Positions 43,145 to 57,638 are shown, numbered from the stretch's first letter. The stretch: 64,000 nucleotides of DNA from Nymphaea colorata (GCF_008831285.2 NC_045149.1:1118001-1182000); one strand, 5' to 3'. Translations and numbers: made by a program. The notes: generated from the sequence alone by a model not told the origin.

Positions 43145-46100
43145 TTGGCTGAAGTAGTGTCGAACTGCATACATCCACTTCTCGGCTGGTCCTAACCTCC
43201 CTCGATGAATCATCACTTGCCTCGGCAGGATTCTCGGCCATGGTTGGTTGGGCTCCAAGTAGGAACATGTCAAATCCATCCTCCTTATATTGAGCTTGTT
43301 CCGAAGCTCGAACATGGGAAATCGCTAGATAATTTGATCCAGCTCTTCCCTAGAAGTTCCTCCTCGGTGCCCTCCCACTCCACTACCTCATGCATTTGGC
43401 ATCCCATGCCTCCAAACCTATCGAAGATGAAGGATGTGGCATGGTGCTGGCTGTTGGGTAGAGATCTCATCAATCTGATCTAGGGGGCTTTCGTGGTGCA
43501 GCCCTCCGATGGGTGACATGGAATGTAACATAAACTGTGACTAGAGTTGGTAAGGTTAGTTTGTGCGCTGCCAACATTCTGTAACGTCTGAAATGGTCCA
43601 TAGTCTTTCAAAAGTAGTCTGAGTAGAGACTTCAGCCACATAGGAAGCCTCTGGAGTCATTCACAGTCACCCAATGCCAACTCTTTGTCTAGTTTATCCC
43701 TATAAAAAACCTGCCTTACACGTTTTCAGGCTCTGGCCATGTGTTCGTCTACAAGAGCTAATCGGTGATGGTTGAAGATGGTGTCAACCCACACATGGCA
43801 TGTAATTTCCCTTCTCTACTCATGCTAACTAACTATTGAAAGATACAAAGGAATGATCTGGCGTTGACTACTTCCAATACTTTCCTAAATAGCATCAAGC
43901 TAAAAGAGAAAGGACAGAGACGAGAAGACACCCTTGCTGGCTTGCCCAATCAATGACAAATGGTTTTCAAAAGCTGCTCCTGCCCAAGGTATGTGTTGTA
44001 ATAGGAAAGAACATGGGAAGTTGGCTGGTTTGATGTACATGGTGCGTTAACAATGGTGCCTGTAGACTCTTTCCTTCTCTAGAGAGGATGCCTCTGGGTT
44101 CTATCTTATTTTGTATCTTCCGCTCAAATCACTAACCAAGATGGAAAGAAAAAGGTGGATGGATGATCTAGAAGGGGAAGTTTGACCTATCATCATTGCC
44201 TTGTTAAGCAGATGGCTTATCGGTTGCTCTTGAAAATGAAGGTGTGTCCACAGTGAAAGGTGCAACCTTTCTATGGAATATAATGTGGCTGCCATGAGGA
44301 CTGCCTTGGGTTCCATAGTGATGACATTGTAAAGCTCGAGCTGTTGACTCTTCAAGAGGAATTCTAACTCACCCAGAGTGATGTTAGGTCTATGCCTAGC
44401 ATGGGATCAGCCTGACTTGGTCCGAGTTGGTTGCAATTGGTCAAGTTATGCTCGAGCACCTCCAACCTAGTTGTATGCTGATCAGGCCCAAGCGAACAAG
44501 GCCCAAACCACATGAGATGCAACTGGGTGCAAGGATGACTATGTGAGATGTCATGATTTATGTTGGGACCTTCTACTGCCACCATGTGTTAGCCAAGAAG
44601 TAGAAGAAGCAATGAAACTAATCTGGGCCTACTCTGCCGTCACATTGCTACTGACAATCGAAATAACCTCTACTGAGTTTGGACCAGAGGTTAGCCGGCT
44701 ACTCTGAGCTAGGCAGGGAATGTTGGTGGCTGCAATAACGGGACAAGGGGCTGGTGTATAGTAGGAGGTTATCCATCTATAGTTAGAAGAGCCAATGCCA
44801 AAGATGTTGCCAAACATCGGTGAGCCTCACACGGTCAACATGGAGCAATAAGGAGCTAGATTGCCGAGCAAGCACACTGAGAGTGCTATTCTAGCTGAAT
44901 TGTATTTTGTGTCACAAGTCACACCCTCTAGACACTGGCAGGATTCTACGAGACACATTGTACTAATTTGTAAAAGTATATATAATTTTAGAGTGAACTT
45001 GTTTGGTTCTGTGTTGACTCGATTTTTAGCTTTTAATTATATTTTTTTGGGTTTATCTTTGAGATGCTCGTTATTTTCACCGCAAGTTATAGAGCCCAAC
45101 AAAAAGTGTTGTAAACACCCTCTAGATAGTTTTCAATGAAAATGAGCTTGATCTAAGTTTTTCGGTGGATTTGCTGGTGGCTACCACATCGTAAAACAAC
45201 ACCCAATTGACCTTTTCAAAACATAACCCTCATATTGAAGTCTTTGACAAAAAACCACTAAACGAATGAAAGAGGTTTTCCTTGACTTCTTGGTGTTGAG
45301 CATTGTTTCATCTCTATTGATGTATGTAGAGATTCTCGATGGATTCATGCATGTTTGATGATGAAATTCACTCGCAACAACACGAATTTGGATTACAACA
45401 TTATCAATAGATTTAGGCAACTAATTTGGAGAAGAATTGTGTACGAATGAGAAAAGCACTCGCTGCAACTTTGTGCCACATTTAGGTAGCGATTTCTAGG
45501 CTTCCCTTTTCAGAAATTCGGTGCATTCAGAGATATTGGGTTAGAATTTTTACACATGACAACAAAGCAATGATTTTCGATGCATTTAGAGATCTTGGAC
45601 GATAGATTTGAGGCAGCATCAAGTGCAAACAAGGGAAACAACGTGTCGTAGGCTGTGAAACTTGATGACGGTAATCTCGTACCCTTCCCTTCTAGAAAAA
45701 AAAGTGTCACTCCACTCAAGTACAAATTTCTAAACTTCATAGACATTCCTGAGTAGTTTATGCAAATTTGGCATGATTTTGTTGGAACAGGCTGTTCGTT
45801 GAAGATGTTTGCCTGAACCCAGCACTGCTTCTCCTTTTCATTTTGAATGAAATAGGACTCAACTTTGTTTAGTGATGTGATTTAACATTTTATAGCTTTA
45901 TTTTGGCAAATTTTGAGCCATCTGAATGCACTTTCTCCTTGTTTGATCTCTTTATGTGTGAGGAAACTACCAACAAAAAAAGGATACTACTGCTAGTGGT
46001 GTTTTGTCTTTGATCAAATGATTGCATCCTTAAAATCCATTTGAATTTGGGTTTTCTTATATAGTGATTCATTTTAACATCCTTGTTTTATTTTGTTTTT

Positions 46101-47849
46101 GCCTGAGCAATCTGTGTTGATTTTTTGTCTTGGTCTGATTGGTAAACGATCGAGGGATCCACTAGGAACAAGTGGCTTCAAGTGTCAGTGGCTTCTGCTT
46201 GAAAAATGGCAGCAACAACTTCATTTCTGATCTGTTTTGGGGTTCTTTGACATTTTGGTGAAACACTTATGGCTTCACTCATGTTTTCAACATTGTTGGA
46301 ATGACTGTGCCCATGTTACTACTATTTTCTCTATACAATCTAAAAAACACCATTGCCAACAAGCGCTACGACTGCTAGAGGCAACCGCTTGTAAACCCTC
46401 AATCATCTCCCTAATTTGCATGTGGATTTGGGATTTTTTATGGTCTAGTGAGGTATTTGATTGATTGTAATCCATTATTGAAATCACTCAAGCAGTTTTT
46501 AGCATTTTCACTTTTTGTTTGCTTTGTGTTAATGGAAATGGTGTTGTCAAACTAATCTATGCATGTCGGATGCATTCCCATGGAGTCTAGCAATTGCAAC
46601 CCAAACTCTTACAAAGTTGGGATTCTATTGCTATTCGGTGAAGTGTCTGAACAATGCTCCTCTATGAATTTGATAGTCTTTGATTGTTCTAAGCATCAGT
46701 TGTTTGATGTTTCACTTACTATTTTACCTGAGCTTCTATGGAGACCGACAACTGATTGAAAGGAGCCTGTCTTGTAGCATTGGCTTGAGAAGTCAATGAC
46801 TACTTCACGCCATCCCTTTGAATTGAGACTTCTTGGAAGCTAAGGACTTGGATTTCATTATTGTTGAACGAAGATCTTGATGCCAGTAGCTAAAGTAAAT
46901 CTCTAGCACCTACTGCCCTAGTTTCTCTTTGAAATTAGGTTCTCTTTATTTATGGGTGACATACCTTTACTTGCAGTGCTACATTTTTTATGCTTGTATT
47001 CTTGCATTGACATAGTTTGGATGATTGGGTTCTATTCACCCGACAGATGTTGTTGATGAGCAGGAGAGTTGTCTGACTGAGATGGATGTGTTTCCCAATA
47101 GAGTCCAGCTACCCACACTATACGTCTTGGAGGCAATCCTCCAGCTATTCCCATTTCTGATAGTGAGAGCTAGCTCTCTATTGCTTGTCAGTCGTCACTC
47201 ATTAGTTGTTGGAGTTGAGCACTTAGCCAACAATTGACGTCGATTGTAGCTGCTTCCCAGATGCAGCCACACATCATTGTGGGATTGTCGGCTTAGGTTG
47301 CACATGTGTTGGGCATGAAATGGTCTAGCTACGATCTTTGAATGCAAATCAACATCTTCTCGAATTCGCCTTTCAAAGAGACACTAGGCAAGGCTCCTAT
47401 TGGTGAGATTACTTTCCCCCCTATAGGCATGTGGGGATTTCAGAGGTTTGAGGCTGCAGCCAATAAGCTTGAGAAACTGGCTAAAGGCTCCTAATGTTAG
47501 AGGTTGAGTCGTAGCTCATACCCTTGCCTAGCCTTTCCAAGGATTGGGCATGGTTTGCCCACATAGGGATTGCATGCATGGTGTGACAGATGTATGTGCA
47601 CTGCCAATGTGGATTGTATGGATATTGTAGTTTGCTAAGTCATTGTTGTATCATATGAATTTGTACAACCTTTCTCTTCTGTATTTATAGATAGTAGAGT
47701 TATTTGGGTGGATTAACCCTATTGTTGTACCTTATCTCAAGGATATATTTAGCTGAGATTGTCGTTTTATCAAATAAAAAAATTGTATAGCTCTTAAGGC
47801 ACGAGGTATATGAGCCATTTCACTGGGTCACTATTCAAAGACCTACCAG
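43145..47849. other. No gene recognised
   Basis: Open frames are short and uninformative on both strands. The sequence shifts from GC-balanced (43.1-44.9 kb) to AT-rich (44.9-47.9 kb). Upstream of the primer-binding-like site, TGTATTTATAGATAG at about 47680 is a weak TATA-like sequence and AAATAAAAAAATTG at about 47775 could be a poly-A signal region, both compatible with an LTR. Confidence 0.35.
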
Positions 47850-47863
47850 TTGGTATTAAAGCC
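47850..47863 (+). promoter_or_regulatory. Possible retrotransposon primer-binding site (initiator tRNA-Met type)
   Basis: TTGGTATTAAAGCC differs at two positions from the usual plant PBS TTGGTATCAGAGCC. It follows ACCTACCA, which could be an LTR end. The sequence after it is cut by the assembly gap 36 bases later, so no gag can be checked. Confidence 0.35.
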
Positions 47864-47899
47864 AACTCAATAACTATGTTTCGTGGTGAGATTAGACAT

Positions 47900-47999
47900 N
47901 NNNNNNNNNNNNNNNNNNNNNNNNNNNNNNNNNNNNNNNNNNNNNNNNNNNNNNNNNNNNNNNNNNNNNNNNNNNNNNNNNNNNNNNNNNNNNNNNNNN
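47900..47999. other. Assembly gap, 100 N
   Basis: Exactly 100 unknown bases, the usual placeholder between joined contigs when the real distance is not known. Confidence 0.99.
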
Positions 48000-48984
48000 T
48001 TTTTGGTAGCTCCTGATTTTCATCATAGAACTGTCACAACAGATTTTTTTTGTGCTCAGGTTAAACTTTGTTTTTTTCCTATTATGTTAATTGACGGCGA
48101 GTTGTTTCCACGTAAATTCTGTTTTATGTACATTCAAGATAATTGATGGTACCTTTCAGGACACGTTAGTGTACATCGATTTTTCACTGATGAACAGAGC
48201 ACACGGCCACATTGTTGCTTTTGAAGTTGTTATTGCATCATTTTTGTAACTGTATGTTTTTTTCTTATGCTTTTGTCTCCTTACTCCTTCGATTAAGTGC
48301 AGTTCTAGATTGAACAAGGATAACTATACTCAATTGAAAGACATGAAATAGCAATAACGATTTCAGTATGCAGAGAGACAATTATGGCAAATGAAAGGAT
48401 AATTATAAAGATTATAAAGTTGGAGGTCTTTTATGCATGTCCAATGTTCTAGTCTCTGTAGTTCATTCTTGCTCCTACAGAAATGAACATGCTAAACAAG
48501 TTTTGCGTGGAACCTTAGAGGAAGTTCTGATGGTTTCAAGTGGAGCATGGATGCTTTACGTGGAACCATAGAGGAAGTTCTGATGGTTTCATTCAATGGG
48601 CAGATGAATTGTTGTTGTTGATTTTCAACTGAAGCATGCTAGTTGATCTTTTATTAGATTTTTTCGTTCATCATTTCCTGATGTACCGATCCATGCCATT
48701 TGCCGTTTCTATATGTTCTTCCCTAGAGTCCAGCTATACACCTGTGATGCTGCGTATATGATGCTGGGTGTACGTCTATCACACGTGCTTAGTTTTGGAG
48801 TTCTCTATTTTTTGGCACTAAGAGTTCATCCAGCAGATGTTCAGTGTTCGACAGATGATGCATGATTTGCCTGTTCATATCTGTTTGCCTGCTATTCGTG
48901 TGTATTGTACCTATGTGGTTCGCCTTTTTAGGAATTCATTACATTGGGGAGGTCCCCTCATGCCTCGTGGATATCAAGGCGGCG
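48000..48984 (-). repeat. Inverted copy of 27962-29013 (fold-back arm)
   Basis: The sequence immediately after the gap is the reverse complement of about 27962-29013 (CCTATGTGGTTCGCC and GGGGAGGTCCCCTC are recognisable). At about 48984 it turns round directly into the forward copy (CACATAGGTTACAATTATC). It has 985 bases against 1,052 in copy A, with many one-base losses in homopolymers. Together with 48985-49905 it forms a near-perfect hairpin with almost no loop. Confidence 0.93.
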
Positions 48985-50029
48985 CCACATAGGTTACAAT
49001 TATCACACGATAGCAGGCAACGGATTATTGACAGGCAATCATGCTCATCTGTTCGACACTGAAATCTGCTGGATGACTTCTTATGTGCCAAAATTAGAGA
49101 ACTTCCAAACTTAGCTACTGTGTGATAGACGTACATCCTCAGCATCATATACGCATGCTCACAGGTGTATTATGCTGGACTTCTAGGGGAAGACATATAG
49201 AACGGCAATGGCATGGTCGGTACATCAGGAAATGATTGAACGAAAAATCTTATAAATGATTCAATAGCATTGCTTTCAGTTGAAATCACAACAACATTCA
49301 TCTGCCCATTGAATTGAACCATCAGAACTTCCTCTATGGTTCCACGTAAGCATCCATGCTCCACTTGAACCATCAGAACTTCCTCTAGGTTCACGCAACT
49401 TTGTTTAGCTGTTCATTTCTTGTAGGAGCAAGAATGAACTTACAGAGACTAGACATTTGGATTGCATAAAGACCTCCACTTTTATAATCTTTTATATTTA
49501 TTCCTTTCATTTTGCCATATTGTCTCTTCTTGCATATGAATTCGTTATTTGCTATTTTCATGTTCTTTTCAATTTGAGTATTAGTTGATCCTTGTTCATC
49601 TAGAACTTGCACTTATCGAGGAGTATAGGAGACAAAGCATAAGAAAAAATACAGTTACAAAATTGATGCAATTATACAACTTCAAGCACATGTGGCCGTT
49701 TGTGCTCTGTTCATCAGTGAAATCGATGTACACTATCGTGTCCTGAAGGTTACCATCAATTATCTTTGATGTACATAAAACAGATTTTACGTGGAAACAC
49801 TCTGCCGTCAATTTTAACATAATAGGAATAAAACAAGTTTTACCTTGAGCACAAAAAATCTGTTGTGACAGTTTCTATGATGAAATCAGGAGCTACCAAA
49901 AATATGCATTATATATAAACGATAATATCCTATTATGGCTAATTAAAGAGCTTGACATATGGCAGTGATTCACTATCTAACAATGCTGAAAGCATATATT
50001 ATGTATCCTTTCACTCCAATTAGAGGGGC

Positions 50030-50500
50030 ACATTGAACATTGCAAAAATAGGGAACCCAATTAACGGTAGCATTGAATCAGAAAGGATATGTTTCGAAAC
50101 AATGGAAAAGAGGAGGCAGCTTAAGCTGGGATGGCACCTGAGGCAGACGGGCGGGGGAGGTTGCGTCCGGTTTCTGCTCGGGCTTGTAGCGGTTTCGCGG
50201 CGAGCAATGACGGCGGTACACCCACTGTCGCGTCCCTCTGTGGCGGAAGCGTGAGAGGCATCCGGTTTGGGCGAGAGGGAAGTCGGGGGAGCAAGGGGGA
50301 GACCGCGTGCTGTGAGACAGAGAAGAGAGCGAGAGACGGAGGGCTCACGGCGAGGCTCCGTCGACGACAGCTGAGCGTCGCCGGCGACGGAGAGAAGGCT
50401 CACGGTGGAGGGGGAGCTCGACCAGCATTTTAGGCCTTTATACGTCGAGCGTGAGAGCCGTCCGATTGAGCGAGATCGGACGGCTCTCATAAGCAGTCTC
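50030..50500 (-). promoter_or_regulatory. Copy B of the GC-rich block with 15-bp inverted repeat
   Basis: Same sequence as 29170-29640 with several one-base deletions that break the minus-strand frames differently. The inverted repeat at 50452-50489 is intact. Confidence 0.35.
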
Positions 50501-52215
50501 GTGGCAAGTCACCAACGATGCGGTTGAATATTTCACAGGTTCAATTCTGCTGGATTCCCCCCCCCCAAAAAAAGTGAAAAGTTAAATGTATAAATTCGAT
50601 TTGTAAGGGTTTAAATTAACTAATATTTGACAGCCTTGGGTTTGTCAGCGTAAAAATTCTTATTAGAAATCAAATAATTGCGGTCTTTTCTTAATGTTTG
50701 GACACCTTCTGCTTATTTTATACGGTTAGGTCTACAGGAAAAAGAAAATAATTTAGAAATACCAGCAGCATGCACATATCTGTAGCCATCATATTCTAAA
50801 AACCCTACATATTTATATAATTCCTTTCTGTGAAGGTCGACAAGGCAATAATAGATCATAATTGTTTGTTCCCTGACTGTCATCTTTGATTATTGTTTCC
50901 CATGCCTCGGTGAGCTCCAAGGTCACCAGAGTTGATCCCTTCGATTGGCATTATTTATTGAGGACGAGGAATGATCTTGTTTGGCCAACCTGCTCTCTCT
51001 CTCGTAGTTTAATTTTCATGCTAAAAAATTATGAACCAAGTCAAATAATTACTTATGATTCCTTTTTATAAGTGCTCTAAAATTCTTCATAACATTGCGT
51101 AGGGACTAAACTCTCAAAGCGGAGCGTTGCAACCCATCAAAAAATTTAACTCTGACCCATGCTAGTGCAATGGACATCAATGGGGGGCCTGGCACAAAAT
51201 TTTGACAATCGTTTGCCCTGCTCAATCATTGAGAGACATGTGGCATGCACCCACCGCATTCTCTTGGAGATGACAAAGGGTCAAGTTTGGAGAGTTAATT
51301 TGGAGGAATGCCAGAACAAGACAACGCGTGCGTTTGGAGATTGGATTTAACATGATAATTAAGTGCTGATTACCAGTCGAGGGTGAAAAGATCAAGGTAG
51401 CTGATCTTTGTGTATAGGAAATGCATGTGATGGCCAACATTTATATCTTTTTTTATAACGAAGTGTATGGGAGCAAGTAGGGTAGACTGTCTTGGGGTTC
51501 ATTCATGGGGAGCAAATCATGAATAAAATATGATCAAACGTAGACTTGGGGTTTTGAGTCGTGGTTAATGCTTAAGAAAAGTGGTTAAAGTAACGGGACG
51601 GCAACAATGGCACTTTTGTCTTCAATCACTTTAGTGCTCCAAACTCAAAGTGTTCGACCTAATGCATTGGATGGGTATTAAAAAATTGAAGCATCCAAGA
51701 GAAGGTTAATGGAAAAGATCATGAACCCACGTGTAGGGCACCAAGTGGGTAAAGGTCATGGTACCAGCTGGCTCCAGTACCCCTTGCCCTAGTTAGATTC
51801 TGAAGAATCCAAAGTTGTACAAGGCAGAATCCAGGTCTACGTACGTTGAGCAAAGATCAGGCAAAGTGGTGGTAAGAATATGTTAGATAATCTATGGGCT
51901 GCTTTCAGCTCGTGCGCTGTCCACATAAGTCCCCCAACTTTAAGAACACAAGCGGTCTTTTCTTCTTTGCGTTGGCGGCAATCTATTTAAGTGTATTTTT
52001 ATCATAGGTGAAAAAGTAATATTTTTATTCTTCTAACAATGTGGTCATTACAGGAAGGTTCCTTTTTCTTTCCTAGGCATTTTCATCTGTTGATCTACAG
52101 TATTTACTTGAATCACTCAATATTTGATATGTTTCGACTTTTGACCTTCTTTCTCCAAAATATTCACTAAAAGAAAGAAAAAAAAATTCCTATTTAATGT
52201 GCACGGGAAACCTAA

Positions 52216-55200
52216 GAGGTCGTTTGATTGCTGTCCATTGAGATAGAACAGACAGGACGTTCTGTCCAGTACACTAGAACACCTCATGGACAATATGTTA
52301 TTTGTTCACTGTTTGATGATTTTAAAAATAGAACATTACGTTCCTCTTGTCTGACGTTTGTTTCACATATTGTCTGTTCTGTCCGTCCTGCCTGACGTTT
52401 GTTTCTGTTCTGTCTGATCTATCCGTTCTGTCTGATGTTTGTGTCTTTCATGGTCAATTCTGTCTGTGTGTTTGTTTACGTTCTATTCAAACTGTAATAT
52501 ACCCTTTATATTTTCAAGAGTAAATCATGTCTGGTGTTTGTTTACATTTTATTCGAACTGTAATATACCCTCTATAATTTCAAGAGTAAATCATGTCTGG
52601 TGTTTGTTTACGTTCTATTCGAACTGTAATATACCTGTAATATACCCTCTATATTTTCAAGAGTAAAACATCAATAGCTTGTGCTTTCTTATCAGTTTAG
52701 AAGTACAGTAGTAGATTAGAAAATTTTAAGTAGTACAACCTGGTCGAATAATCCCAGCTCATAAATTAAGGAGTTGGGATATGCCCTGATCATGGTAATG
52801 AGGAGAAGAACGCTATTGGTGGTTTTCTACATGAATGTAAAATATGGTAAATAGCCCATGCCCCAAGGTCTGACCCAGCATCCCCTGATGGAAGAAGTTT
52901 GATAGATTAATCATCATCGCCATCTTGTTGATCACAGCTCCACCTTCTCCAACCATGATGTCATTCCCGTCTAAGCCTTCGCCTCAACCTACAACTGTAT
53001 CATCCTCAAATTCTGCATTTTGCTGGTCCCCACCATATTGTTGATTCCTCCATCCTCTTTCCCAATTAACAGAATGGTCATGTGAAATCGGTGTTCACCC
53101 TCTTCTACACAACAGGAAAAAAAAAACCATGTTAGTTAAGGGAAGAATGACCTGGACAGGTCCACAACCTTTCTGATGCGATCAATATGAAAAATATAAC
53201 ACTTCAGGGAGAAGGATCTCATCTTGGAATTTAAATTATAATCCATCATGAATATGAACAAAATGCCTCAATCTCAGAACTGAAAAATGTGTTGATCTAA
53301 AGATATAAGTAGTACTAGACTCTAGTGACTTCAAGCATGACATGAATCATCCTTAAGTGTCATTGCAACTAGACATAGACGATGGCTAAAGCTCACCCAC
53401 AGTAGATTCATCTGAATGGATGATGCAATGGGATCAATAAAGGCCTGAATATCAAGGCCTAAAATATTTCCCCTTTCAAGAAAAAAAGAAGAGGCTCCTT
53501 TTTGGAAATGCTGATTGTCATGAAGGAGAAAGGCAACTTGACCTTTGGAATGTGGCAGTCCTACAATTCTTTCAGCTTGAAGCCTTAAAAGGCTACACCA
53601 TGGGAAAGCTCAAGCAATAGACAGCAGGGTTGGGACATAAACCAGGGTAGAGAGCTTGAAGATGGAAAACCTTTTAGATTTTACCATGTCACTGTTAGTG
53701 CAAAAGTTAACCATGAAAGTTAATGGAAGGAAGCTGATCTGCCATTGCATCTGCAAAAGCGAGAGTCTTTGGTGAGAGCTCTATTTACCACTGAAATGAT
53801 TGAAGTGTGAAAGCGTCTTGGCTGTCTCTGTACGGGAGTCTGTGAGTATCTGTCAGCCTTTTTGAACATTTGTTTCATACGAATAATCAGCTACATCAGT
53901 ACCAAGCAAGCCATCTATAAGACCTAGCTAGTTAAATTCATAATTGGCTTGTCATCTTGGTCCTGTCTTTCGCAAAATATTGTGTCTCAAGTAACTTCAG
54001 ATTTATGAAGATTTTTAACAGAAAAAAAAATGTAGCAGGGAAAGAACTCAATATTCATTTTTTAACTTAATTATATATATAAATTGGTCATTTGAACTAT
54101 TAATTAGTGCTTTTTTTTATAAAGAGAGATTAATGGAGAAATGATGGAAAAAGATGACTACCTGTTTGATGCTTATAAAAGGATGTGCTGATGCCAAGTT
54201 CTCCTGGACCTTCTCTGATTATTAACACTTGCAGATTTCATATGAGATTGCAAATTTGATACACTGCATATTAGTAAAGATTATCCCAGAGTGGAGCTAA
54301 CAAGCTGGAACTCACCCTTGTTCCTATATCCATCACAAGCTTGCCACTTATTTAATTTGCAGCTACTATCTAACTTCATCAACAACATTAGGCAGTTTTG
54401 TACAAGTTGCATTCTGACTATAAACCATATACCAGTAATGGATTGCTCATTGCTCCATTGCATTGTATTACCAATAGCCACTAATGGCTATTATTTATGA
54501 GATAGAATGTGGAAGAATAAAGAATACAAATGCACATATACCTATGTATGTCATTGACCAATCTTTTGATGGACTTGATGATAATGTAATTTAGTGTATG
54601 TAATTGTTCTGTTTTGTTTGTCTATGTTGTTTACCAGTAACACTGATGCACAAATTCTGTCTACAACATTGAAAATGAACGATAGACTTAACAACAGACT
54701 AGAAGTTGTGGCTGATCTACAACAACCGATCCAATATATTAGGAAAGCAGTTTTTAATTTTGCAGGGACGGTGCTCCAAGGTCATATGGTTTTTCCAAAG
54801 CTTTCTTTCAATTCTTCTCCTAGGTGGTGGGTGACAACATCTACAGGGTAGTGGATAGCTTTTTAAATCAAGGCGAATTGTCTTTAATATCAATAGAGCT
54901 GTCTTGGTTTTAGTTCCAAAATTCTTGGGTGCCACTATGATTCAACAGTACCGGCCCATAGCCCTTTACAATTTTCTCTACAAAATCATCACAAAGCTAA
55001 TGGTTGATAGAATGAGGAGTGTTCTCGATCACACTGCAGGGGAGAAACAAGCTGCCTTGTTTATCTTTAAAACAAGACAAGGGAGTACATTAATTCTTAA
55101 TAGCAATGAATGTACAAAATTTTCGATTCTTTATCATACCCTGTTTCAAGCGTCATGATAAACCTGAAACATAACACCAACAATAAAAAAAAAATCTGTA

Positions 55201-56350
55201 GAAAAAATTTTCGCTTTGGCATGTAATCTTTGAAAACCTAAATTTAAAAAAAAAATCTTCAACATATTGTGAGAAAAGAGCCTGTAAAATCACGTTATCT
55301 TTATTCTACGAGACATATGGAAATGTCTTGTTCTTGTAAAGAGGGAAAGAAAAGTAACACAATTATCATATCGGGAAGGGAAGAGCAGAAAGTTCATGAA
55401 GGGAATGGGCGTTAGCTTACCGCTAGTGAAGGCACAGGTGAAGCCCATGAGGAAGCTTGGAAACCGTAAGCAAACCAAGTAGAACAAAATTGAACAAGTG
55501 CTTTTGCCAAATGATGTGCAAAGGGATCAAAACTGGACCAACAAAAAAGAAAGAACAAAATCAATTCAATCAGTAAATTTCTTAGAAATCAAGAACTAGC
55601 AGCAGATTCAAGCAAGAATACATTAGACGAAAGGAAGGGGAGAGAAGCATCAAAATCTTACCTTGCAACAGAGAAACCCCAATTCAGAGAGGACATCACG
55701 TGTCTTGTAGCGGCTTTAGTATGTAGCAGTTCCTGGAGACGTCGTGTGCCTGCAGGAGCAACACCAACTTATGCAAGTGACTAAAATGAAGAAAACCCTA
55801 GTTACTGCAAATCAGAGACAAGAGGGAGGAGGGAGCGAGAGAGAAAACAAGATAACGAGAAAAAAATGAGAACCAAACCTCACAACGATGGAGCTCCTTG
55901 CAGCAACGAGGTGATCGTATGACCCGTCGTCGATGGAATGGAGGAAGCAAGACCACCCATCGATTGATGGAATGGAGGAATAAGCAACAGATGGAGCAGG
56001 GGAGGAAGACGTAGAGCAGTGGAAAGGGGGAGGCATAGAGCAGTGGAAAGGGGGAGACTCAGAAGAGAGAAGGGGGAGAGACGGAGGAGAAGGAGAGAAG
56101 AAAAAAGGGGGAGCTCAAGGACGCTCGGGAGCACTCGAGTGATGCTCGGGAGAGGAGCGGGAGGTGAGAGGTGTTCTGTTCCATGCTGGCTCGGAACAGT
56201 GTCGAACAGGGGGTAATTTATACCCTTGTTCAACTGTCTGCCCTATCCGTCCTATCTTGTGGATGCTGTTTGATAAGAAAGTTGATTAAACAGGACATGT
56301 GTGTTCATGTGTGTTTCGTTCTGCATGTCCTGCGACCATCAAATGACCTC
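52216..56350. mobile_element. Copy B of the 4.1-kb Harbinger-like TIR element
   Basis: Ends, flanking TAA (52213-52215) and TGA (56351-56353) are identical to the element at 31352-35492. Because target-site flanks are the same as well, this is a copy of the whole locus and not a separate insertion. Confidence 0.8.
54763..55155 (+). pseudogene. Copy B of the LINE reverse-transcriptase fragment
   Basis: Same peptide signatures and the same stop and frameshift as 33907-34297, including YRPIALYNFLYKIITK. Confidence 0.85.
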
Positions 56351-56452
56351 TGATGTTCATCAGTGAGTATAGTATGAACCAAACATTTTGATATGCAATT
56401 CGATAATAAACCATTAAGATAACAAGAGACTAGATAGTGAATGACACACACA

Positions 56453-56509
<57 letters not shown>

Positions 56510-57638
56510 ATTGTATGTCATCAATTCATTAACCAATATGCTATTTTCGGATACACCTGATGCAAAAGCAGTGTACCTAGACTATGTCCTTTTGGTCACG
56601 TCGAATTGGTGAGCCAAAATTTTTAGTTAAGGGCACATGAGTCACTGACTTAGGCCTGATGTGGGCACCTCCTATGTCACAGGACACATTCAACTTCATT
56701 GCAGTGAAGCTTTTGATAGACTAGTGTGGCAGTGCCTATATATAACACTTTGTTATTAGTCATGTCCATGTGATAACCTCCAAATTAAACCAACTTCCCC
56801 TAACAGATTCTCACTTGGTGCATGAAAGGGCTATTGACAAAATGTTAAGATGTGACTGGCAACTAAAGGGACTCAAATATGGTGCCGTATTGTAAGCCCC
56901 TAACATTGGAGGCTTACCGACGCATAAGAGAAGGTCCATGCAAGTGTCATTATGGGCCATGCGACAACAAGGAGAAGAGCTTCAAGCACATTTGAAGACT
57001 TTGGTAAGAAGGGCCAAGCCAAGGAAGATGACAGACAAATGCTAAGTTTGGTTGTAAAACCCCTAACATAGGGGCTTGCCGACACACCATGGCAACACCC
57101 AAGCAAGTCTCGAGATGGACCACGCGATGGCATGGAGAGTGGTTCCAAGCATATTGGAGGCTATGGTAAAGAGGCCAAGCCAAAGAAAGAGATAGACAAG
57201 TGCCAAGTCTGGCCAGCGCGGCATGGCCAAAACTGTCCTTGGTTGGCTTGGATCTAGTCAGCCCAGACTAGCCTTGGACAATTGAGCAAGGGCAGGCCAC
57301 GACCAGCCAAGTGGGGCCGAGGCTAGCCAATGCATGGCTACACAAGCTTGGCCAAACCTAGGCAACCGGCAAGGATGGATTGTGTGGCCTGGACAAGTAA
57401 GACATTTCATGAAAGGTTAACAACTAGCCTGAGGGTGCCATAGGCCTCCAGGCCATTCTAGCCGATGACTACGAATAACAACAAACTAAGGTTGGTCGAG
57501 ATCAGCAGCAAGGAGCAGCCATGAAAGACTTATGGTTGACCAAGTGAATTTGGTGTTAACCCTACGCACAAGGAACAATCACCTAAAGTATATATATGCA
57601 AACTACCTGATATGATCCCTCTTAGATCGCAGCCGACA

